This document shows, piece after piece, positions 56,427 to 64,000 of a stretch of DNA of 64,000 bases (position 1 is its first letter; each line of letters opens with the position of its first letter). The notes beneath the pieces were generated by a model. The model ran no database searches. It had not been told where the DNA came from and worked only from the letters and a program-made list of their open reading frames with translations. The stretch is taken from the NCBI GenBank assembly GCA_949592205.1, contig CATIUR010000001.1:263474250-263538249 (forward strand). The letters run 5' to 3'. Both the position numbers and the translations under genes were made by a program. This DNA is from Helichrysum umbraculigerum (Eukaryota > Streptophyta > Magnoliopsida > Asterales > Asteraceae).

Positions 56427-56792
56427 TGGACGAAAACAAATAAATTTTAAAAGTTGTTAATATGAATGATTAAATCCATCAACGTCATTAAATTGTATAT
56501 GATAATAGTCCTAATGTATTAGGAATACGTATTGTAATATAATAATAATCCTAATATTTAAGGAATACCTATTTGGATAAAGTTATTATAATTAATATTC
56601 TTTATTTAATAAATAATTAATGATTTATGATGTCATTAAATCCTATAATTTAGATAATTGGACAAAATTGAGTAATTCTATTGGTTAATTAGATTTAAGA
56701 TGACATCATCACATGTTTCTTATATATAATTTAAGATTATGTATAGTAGTAATTGTAATTTGACTTCAAGTTTTCCCTTTTTTTATTTTGAA

Positions 56793-56821
56793 CTAGGTGA
56801 GGAACCCGCGACAACGCGGGT
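56793..56821 (-). mobile_element. Second Helitron-like 3' terminus
   Basis: The minus strand reads hairpin ACCCGCG-ttgt-CGCGGGT, seven bases, CTAG, then T. A decayed copy of the same words lies near 56868-56890. The captured gene fragment at 57186-58730 lies upstream in the same orientation and could belong to this Helitron. Confidence 0.55.
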
Positions 56822-57185
56822 GCTTTTTTATTAATTTTTCTGAAATGTTTAGTTATATTATATATGAGGGACACACGACAACGCGGACTTTAATATTTGA
56901 TTTTTTAATTTTATTATTTTTAGTATGAGCTTGATTCATTGTCATAAAAAAAAAATACAAATATGAATAATTCAATTCATAATTATTATGTTTTGTAGCA
57001 TGAAGTTACAATATATCAACCTATAGCCAACACATTAATTGCTGATGTAACAATAGATGCAACAACAAAATCCATTGTATAGATGAACGTAAATTTAATA
57101 ATTGGAAATTCCAAACCTATGAAAAATAACACCAGGTTTTTTATAATTTGTATCATTAGCTCTTATTCAATCATAAAAATAAAAA

Positions 57186-58730
57186 TCATATCCAAAATGC
57201 TATTCTCATATACTCCGTACAAAAAACCAAACCATAAATCATAAATATTTCAAAAACCATATTATCAATCAATTGGATTTTTGTCACAATTAAATCTTTC
57301 TCTCGATCTTTATTAGATCCTTTAAGTGAAATGGCATGCACCAAACCACGAGCAGAGTTCCCAGTATGCTTCAGAATACCTTCGAATGTATCGTTGACTT
57401 TCCTCTTATCGGGGTTTTCATGATCACTTCCTTCTGGGCTCTCTTCAAATCCAACTTTCTGTTCTGACCCGATAGACGGTTTTCGTCCAAAACCAAGTTC
57501 ACACCGATCCCGTTTTCTTTCACCGATCGCATTATTATCATCCACGGGCCTCAGGCTTCTATGAAACATAGGACCAAACTTATTGAGCCCCCTCTCAACT
57601 GTCATTTTTTATATTTCGGTTTGTTACTTTCGGGCTTTCATCAGTACTGCTTGAGTCATTTGGGTACGTATCAAACCTGATGCTACTGCTTACTGACTCA
57701 CTATCTTTCAGGACCCGATTCTTCCACTTTCTCGGTTCCATACCTGGTGAACCCATATGCCATTCTCTTTGACCTTCAACATCAATCGGTTCAAAACTTT
57801 CCGTTTCTGTTTATTTAGATTTTTCGGGTAATTTTATCGAACCGTCTTCTTTCTTGTTGTCACACGGTTGTTCAAATAGTTTTTCTACACCTTTGATAAC
57901 TCTTACCGCAAGATTCAACCTTCCCGTTTTAATGTTCTCAAGAGGTAACCAGATATCATGTCTCGCACCATCTTTATAATCATTAATCCTGACACATGAA
58001 CCGCTATAAAACACAACTTCGTATTGTATTAAGTTATCAACAATTTCAAAGTAACGATCAAGAAAGATGAAATAGAAACAATTCAAACGAACCCGAGGCT
58101 GTCATCAACAAAGTGGTCTTTAACACGAACGTCGATTTCGAGAAGATTTATTCAACATGTTAGACTGCAAAAACAGAGAAGGTTAAAATAAGAAACCAAA
58201 ATTACGCTTATAGTGAAACTGGTCGAATAGTTTGAAAGTCACCAAGTGTATATTAAATGCTTAAAAAGACTCCAAGAAGTTTTATTGCAACTAAAATCAT
58301 ACTGTAACCGTATTTAACACGTTAACTATTAGTAAAAAGTAGACAAAAAAACGCTTTTGAGTCGACCCGCCCAAACCTCCTGTTTTAACACCTTAGTTAA
58401 ATATAAAGGAAACGAAAGGATTACCTCAACCAGCATCTCCTCAAATGCAACTTGCAGAAACTTATCGTAAAATAGAAAAGAAAAAAGAAAAAAGCTTAAA
58501 CATATTACACATACATTAAAGTGTGCAAGCCTAATCACAAAAAAGCAATTACTAACCAGCCATCCAGTAATAGCAGGAACTTCAGTATCATCAAGACCAT
58601 GAGCAAATATGAGTTTCACCGTCATCTGAAAGTAAGGTGGTTCGACAAAACACACCTTCAGACGTCCAAGAAAAGGCCATCTTGGGAGAAACTTTATCCC
58701 CGCGTGTAACAATAGTGAGTTAATAAGTTA
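57186..58730 (-). pseudogene. Captured fragment of an SMP/C2-domain (NTMC2T6-like) gene
   Basis: Minus-strand exons are about 58727-58557 (FLPRWPFLGRLKVCFVEPPY, an SMP-domain end), 58466-58425 (DKFLQVAFEEMLVE), 58164-58093 (C2 loop VKDHFVDDSLG) and 57988 leftwards (GARHDIWLPLENIKTGRL plus a hydrophilic tail). Introns are retained. Splice sites are mostly GT-AG, but the acceptor before 58466 has lost its AG. Most of the C2 core is missing and the third exon contains a stop. The plant parent would be an ER-plasma membrane contact protein of the synaptotagmin/NTMC2 type, judged from remembered motifs. Retained introns and deletions point to DNA-mediated capture and not a retrocopy. Confidence 0.7.
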
Positions 58731-58886
58731 AATTTATATCAAAACTGTAACTATTTCACAATGACTCAATCAGTATTCTAAGTTGTGATTAAGTCAGCGA
58801 GATCTAGTCACAGCAAGATAAACAATTAAATTTATTATCTTATTATTGTTATATTTCTTCTGGGTGGTAAATCAAGAAATTGATTA

Positions 58887-59023
58887 GATATCTTCAGTAA
58901 CTCTTTCTCTCTGAAGATATCACTTAATAGTGCTATTAAGTTTACAAAAATCATTTATGGGTTGTGGTGTAACGGAAAAATCGTATTATCTGACACTTTC
59001 TTTTACGTCAGTGTATTTTTCCG
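58887..59023. repeat. Cluster of three inverted repeats
   Basis: GATATCTTCAG/CTGAAGATATC (58887 and 58911), CTTAATAG/CTATTAAG (58923-58940), and a nested hairpin CGGAAAAAT/ATTTTTCCG (58973-59023) with inner CTGAC/GTCAG. No flanking duplication was found, so this may be a MITE relic or chance. Confidence 0.55.
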
Positions 59024-59392
59024 GCACACCTCTCCCATCACCATTAATACCACCAGTTTTCATAATCATCACCCCTATACCACTTACCACCATCAATCAT
59101 CACCTCTATACCACCTCTACTCACCACCACCATCAACCACGTTAACCCATTATTATCCACATGATAATCAAGAGGGCTTCTATAAATCAAGCCACTTAAA
59201 CTCATCTCAATCCAAACGTCCTCTTGATTTCATAAAAACCTTTCAAAATAAACACCATACAAAATCTTTTTGCTTTCTGTAACGATGAAATCAATTTCCT
59301 CAAACTTCTTCAGTTGGTAAGGATTTTGTCATTACAGTTTCAAAAATTCGTTTTATTCACTAAAACATTTTTCCATTCCAAAAATAGAGTAT

Positions 59393-60293
59393 GTGAAGAT
59401 ACTGATCACTAAAGTAAACAGGGTTAAATTGTTATTTAAATCTTTAAAATCAACCCTGATGTGCTCTCAAAATTTTTATTCAAAAACAGTGATCATATTT
59501 TTTAATACTCTCATGAGAAAACAGGGATTACTTGTAATCCAGTCTGAAACTGATGTACATCCGTCCGTTCCTACAACCAAAATGACTACGTCACTGACAA
59601 CACCCCCAGTGACTATCATTAGTCAACCACCAATCAAGAAATCACCATCCTCTCCCAAGAAAACATCCAAATTAGGGTTCCTAACATTAACGGATCAGGA
59701 ACATAGCAAAATGAAGACATCCAAGGATGACAAGGGTGAAACGGAAGCTGAACGTTCAGTCCCTGCGGGCACCCTTGCTGACCCCAAACCTTCAACTGCT
59801 TCATTGGACTCCCGAAAGTCCAGTGATTCTAAAAAGGGACAACTACAGACAGCTACAATAGCTCAAACTATTGTTAGCAGTGATTTGGGTGCATCCCACA
59901 CCCTCATATCGAGTCTAACCATCAGCCACTTGTCATACTCACAAAAGGATGACACTTCATCAAAAGGGCAAGTGGTATCAGTGGGTGATAACACACTCAT
60001 TGCTGATATCACATCACTGGCTACAGACCCGAGCCAAATCTCATCTATCACTGCACCAGCTGTCAATATCTCTCTCCCTATGACTGGAGAGAGATACAGG
60101 CTGTTCCCTCTAATTTCGATGATCCATCAGCTAAAACACAAGCTGATGATGACGAGAAAACCACTCACTTACTACAAAAAGATCAAACATTTACTGCAGC
60201 ATTTCTTGCTATCATCAAGGGGGAGAAATATTCAACTGTTGCTGATGCTACCAGAGAAATGCTGATCTACTTCGTGTTGTTATCAAGGGGGAG
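59393..60293 (+). pseudogene. Retroelement-like Ser/Thr/Lys-rich ORF and PPT-like tracts
   Basis: An open frame of 290 codons, low complexity and rich in Ser, Thr, Lys and Pro (KKSPSSPKKTSKLG), has no domain I recognise. CAAGGGGGAG occurs twice near its end (60217 and 60284). The second is followed by TGTACAAATAAATG, which could be a copia PPT and LTR start. It is probably the 3' accessory gene of another Sirevirus remnant. Confidence 0.4.
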
Positions 60294-60387
60294 AAAATGT
60301 ACAAATAAATGCAAAAACCAATGTTGCATATGCTCATATGAAAAATCGCTGCTACTATTAAATTTGCTGATACTCGGGAATCATCTC

Positions 60388-60804
60388 GAATTGTGTAACG
60401 TTTTAACCGTACGCGTAGCCAAAGTATTTTATCATAATACTTATTATGAAGTTATAAAAATATAACTTAAGTTCATTTCATTTGTCGGGCGCGTTTCACG
60501 TATTTTCGTTGCGTAAAGTTACGTTTTAATAAAACGTATACTCGTGTAATATATTCTCGTAATATATTAAAATAAATAATGTTTGTTTGAATAATTCCAC
60601 ATTATTTTTAACGGTTTGTCACCAACGTCCACAGTAAATAGTGTCGGACCTCGTCCTGCTCAAGTGTGTATGATTTAAACAAATCATATAACGTGTATGT
60701 AATTACACAGAAAGTTACATATATTTAGATTAATATAATACTAAATACACATAATTACAAGTAATTAGGCACTAATTAAAGTCCTAATTGGGCAAGTGTC
60801 ACAT
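60388..60804 (-). repeat. Chromovirus LTR fragment
   Basis: The right end GCAAGTGTCACA and the preceding AATTAGGCACTAATT-AGTCCTAATT match the corresponding end of the Tekay LTR (13665-13706). It is followed by TTCTTCGCTTGTTAGGAGAATT, related to the Tekay PPT region, and then the element is lost. Confidence 0.75.
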
Positions 60805-60826
60805 TCTTCGCTTGTTAGGAGAATTT

Positions 60827-62002
60827 ATTATTATACATCAGTAAAATTATTGATAAATGACAACCTATCTTCTTTTTAATTAAGGTAAAAACACTCGTGT
60901 TTCGAAGCATACACATGCATATTTTAAGGTGTCAAAATGGGCAAATCCAGTGGGGTGGACGACAGGCCAAATAGGTGTGAGCCAAAACTATAAATATTTT
61001 GTACCACTTCATGTCCAAAACTTAGTTAGCTGTTTGATTCATTATCAAATTGGCACAGCACAACCATTTTGCTACCTATAACATATAGCTGAAAAATATA
61101 GATGGACACAAACTTATCGTAATATTAGGCATATTTAGAAGAAAAATGTTATTAAGCTATGCATAACCATTTAGTCATCCCAATCGGATGTCTATTGACC
61201 ATGTAAACAGAAATTGATTTATCATCAAATTGGCACAATTACAACCATTTTGCTACCTCTCATAATAGCTGGAAAAAAGAAATGGACACAAACTTATCGT
61301 AGTATTAGGCATAATTAGTAGAAAAGTATAGTATAAATAAGAAATATGTTGGTTGCTATTAACCTTAAAAAAAAAACTCCTTGAAGCTAGATACAACGCT
61401 TCCTTGAAGATAGCATTATTATTATACATCAGTAAAAATATTGATAAATGACAACCTATCTTCTTTTTAATTAAGGTAAAAACACTCGTGTTTCTAAGCA
61501 TACACATGCATATTTTAAGGTGTCAAAATGGGCAAATCCAGTGGGGTGGACGACAGGCCAAATAGGTGTGAGTCAAAACTATAAATATTTTGTACCACTT
61601 CATGTCCAAAACTTAGTTAGCTGTTTGATTCATTATCAAATTGGCACATCACAACCATTTTGCTACCTATAACATATAGCTGAAAAATATAGATGGACAC
61701 AAACTTATCGTAATATTAGGCATATTTAGAAGAAAAATGTTATTAAGCTATGCATAACCATTTAGTCATCCCAATCGGATGTCTATTGACCATGTAAACA
61801 GAAATTGATTTATCATCAAATTGGCACAATTACAACCATTTTGCTACCTCTCATAATAGCTGGAAAAAAGAGATGGACACAAACTTATCGTAGTATTAGG
61901 CATAATTAGAAGAAAAGTACAGTATAAATTAAGAAATATGTTGGTTGCTATTAACCTTAAAAAAAACTCCTTGAAGCTAGATACAACGCTTCCTTGAAGA
62001 TG
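60827..62002. repeat. 591-bp tandem duplication with inner 180-bp repeat
   Basis: Units 60827-61417 and 61418-about 62002 are nearly identical. Within each, a segment starting AT(T/C)ATCAAATTGGCACA recurs 180 bp later (61041 and 61221; 61632 and 61812). The outer copies are much more alike than the inner ones. No ORF is supported. Confidence 0.92.
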
Positions 62003-62552
62003 GATACAACGTTTCGAGAGTCCCATTGTGGGCTCTTGGCAGCTTGGCTCCCATCCCTACACATTAATAAGACAATAATCGGTCAATATTAAGAATTAAG
62101 ATATTTTTGCAATGTAATTGAAAAGACTTAAAAAGGACTGTATATACCAATCTGCCAGTTTTTCCCTTTTTCATAAGGTAAGTGAATCATCAGGACCTTC
62201 TCACACAAATGTAGTCATAGTAGACGGTATTCGAGTAGACCGAATTTGTAAAATGAAAAACAAAACAACTTTCACTTGGTCCGTCATTCTAAGCGGTTGT
62301 TGCATGTCTGTTTCATTTATCACTATGTCTAAGCTGTACCTAATTCTTTTTTTCCTTTAGCTTTCTGGTTAAATCCTAATGCATGTGGATATCTAGGTTT
62401 TTAAAACCATGTATAAGATTGATATTTTATAAAGCAGCAATTTACTTTGGACACGACAAACAAACAAAGAGCATGACTTGGTTATATGCAGTCAATTGCG
62501 ATACGCTCTTTTTCTTTATCACGCTTTGTTAAAACAAAAACAACAATAATAC
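62003..62552. other. Spacer without a supported gene
   Basis: The 81-codon plus frame at 62118-62360 has no recognisable features. The right part is probably the intron following the captured exon at 62553. Confidence 0.4.
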
Positions 62553-63010
62553 CTCTTTTTCGAACATTCTTTCTCCGCACACTCCTCCACCGGTGCAAGG
62601 CTAGCAAGTGAAACATCGATTTGTCCTGTCCCACTGCAACAACAAACCAACTTTCGATCAAATAGTACATTCACAGCTCAACTTTACAATTCTCATAACA
62701 ACTATAACCATACGTATCAACACTAAATCTATCGAATTTATACATATAATATAGGAAGCGATTCGTACACCACCAAACGTGTATCAGCTGCATGTCAAAC
62801 CCTAGAATCTGAATTCAAACTTTAAAAAGAAATCCTAATTTTGTTACACATGGATACAATCAAAAACTACTTAAATCTAAACTCAGCATTAGCAATATGT
62901 GAGTCTGTATAAGTTTACCTGTGATCACCCCAATAAAAATCGGTAGATGTAACCTCGTTGATGAGAGTGTTGTAATCGATCATCCAATTAGTATTTTCAA
63001 AACGATCCAT
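62553..63010 (-). pseudogene. Captured N-terminal exons, possibly of a bHLH IVc factor
   Basis: Minus-strand exon 63010-62919 starts with ATG (MDRFENTNWMIDYNTLINEV) and ends in phase 2 at CACAG|GTAAAC. Exon 62633-62553 (TTGCAG acceptor, GAG|GTATT donor) continues in frame and ends CSKKR. The ENTNW.DY start and the basic end before the bHLH resemble ILR3/bHLH115-type proteins. The bHLH domain itself is absent, so it is a truncated fragment. Non-coding exons with good donors may lie further right (donor at 63281). Confidence 0.45.
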
Positions 63011-63350
63011 CTGATTTCAATTAAATCGCTGCTGCTAACAATTGCTAGTATTGGTTAATAATGAAACCCTAGATTATCAACTAATTGAATCCATCAAGTA
63101 AGCAAGATATGATACCTGGTGTCATCACAAAACAATTGCATAATAATACAATCGCATACTAATTTTTAGACTATAAAGAAACGATTGAGGCGAAAACGTT
63201 AAACAAACATAGAATTATTAATATATTATACCTTCTTGCTGTTTTGGAGAATTAGCAACCGAGGAAGAAGAAAATCATACCTTGTTAGATGTACGGCAGA
63301 TTCGACCGCGAGTAGGAGCGACGATGGAGTTCAGGTTTGTGCGGTGAAGG

Positions 63351-63870
63351 TATGGTTTTAATTTTTAATGTTATCTTCTATTTTAATTAATATTTTTTAA
63401 TTTACAAAGTTATCATCGATTGTTTGTAGGTTAGCCGGTTTTATTGTTTTTTAATTTTAATTATATATTATATATACAAAATTTATTATTAGGGGTGTTA
63501 AGTGTACCTATTTCAAACTAATTTAAGCCATTGATCATAAATTAGAGAGTCTAATCAAGGACTCAAATTTCTTAATGGTATCCTCTTTTAATTATATATA
63601 AAAGATATCCCGGATGATAATGCGCTAAGATAACGGTTAGTAGTTATTTTATTTATTCTTTCATTTTAATTAAGTTCACTTTGTAGTAAGTGATTATATC
63701 GATCCCATTGTGAACACATACAAATAAAACCTTATATTATTATCTTTGGTTGCTATAACATATCGTTCACGAAAGTAATTTGTATACTACATGTTTTTTG
63801 CCATACACTAACAAACGTGATTAGAATGTTGTATAGTACAGTACATCACAATATATCATATTAAGTGATA
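63351..63870. other. AT-rich spacer
   Basis: No gene or clear repeat is seen. It lies between the captured fragment and a Helitron-like end. Confidence 0.5.
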
Positions 63871-63896
63871 CTAGCACAATTCTTGCGCAATGCTGC
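63871..63896 (-). mobile_element. Possible decayed Helitron 3' terminus
   Basis: The minus strand reads CCGCAGCATTGCGCAAG, then nine bases, then CTAG and T. The hairpin is weak (TTGC/GCAA core). A GGTAGTAGTGG-rich simple repeat lies beside it (63895-63935). Confidence 0.3.
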
Positions 63897-64000
63897 GGTG
63901 GTAGTAGTGGTAGTAGATGGTAGTAGGTGGTAACGATTATGGTGACGATAGTAGGAATTGAGGTTTCTGTTAAATACATTTATATATTTATATAGTAAAC

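Noticed and set aside
61253..62026. 60-84-codon minus ORFs in the tandem duplication
   Set aside because: They differ between near-identical copies and end at different places; no conserved protein.

Overview
The window is intergenic plant nuclear DNA made almost entirely of nested retrotransposons. The best guess for the host is an asterid, probably Asteraceae. That guess rests on the Sirevirus 3' accessory gene (3207-7374), whose protein resembles predicted proteins I associate with Tanacetum and Artemisia genomes; it is inference, not a search result. No intact host gene, rRNA, tRNA or CRISPR array was found.

Block 1 (1-40165) is a five-level nest. A plus-strand LINE remnant (37646-37900 and 40104-40165) holds the end of a Ty3/gypsy chromovirus (35395-37645) and a solo chromoviral LTR (37901-40103). 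The chromovirus pol is interrupted by A1, an Athila-like element without pol (<1-35394). A1's gag is split by a giant minus-strand Ty1/copia Sirevirus (2573-27718, about 14.4 kb of its own sequence). The Sirevirus pol is split at the IN/RT junction by a minus-strand Tekay-type chromovirus (11105-21858; target duplication AACCA). Hand-counted LTR divergence falls in the expected order: A1 about 1.7%, Sirevirus about 0.7%, Tekay about 0.5%.

Block 2 (40643-55550) is a minus-strand LINE. It is cut by a 613-bp organelle-like DNA patch (42096-42708) and by a 3.0-kb solo chromoviral LTR (42714-54629; TSD TTTGA). That LTR is split by A2, a second pol-less Athila-like element (44128-53014; TSD GCAAC).

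Block 3 (55551-64000) is AT-rich DNA with a MITE, two or three Helitron-like 3' termini on the minus strand, and intron-containing gene fragments: one SMP/C2 protein fragment (57186-58730) and one possible bHLH IVc N-terminus (62553-63010). It also holds a retroelement ORF, a chromoviral LTR end, and a 591-bp tandem duplication with an internal 180-bp repeat.

Four observations stand out. (1) A hairpin with a 6-nt loop (GAGGAC in three of four cases) and covarying stems sits 4-6 nt upstream of polypurine tracts in A1 and A2. (2) Every LTR family here carries its own array of short inverted repeats; two related chromoviral LTRs hold unrelated arrays at the same relative position. (3) The Sirevirus carries a downstream six-exon accessory gene with in-phase GT-AG introns. 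(4) A1 and A2 share a protein family I do not recognise (ORF X). All element proteins carry stops or frameshifts except the small ORF upstream of Tekay gag, so these copies look dead, but several have only one or two lesions.
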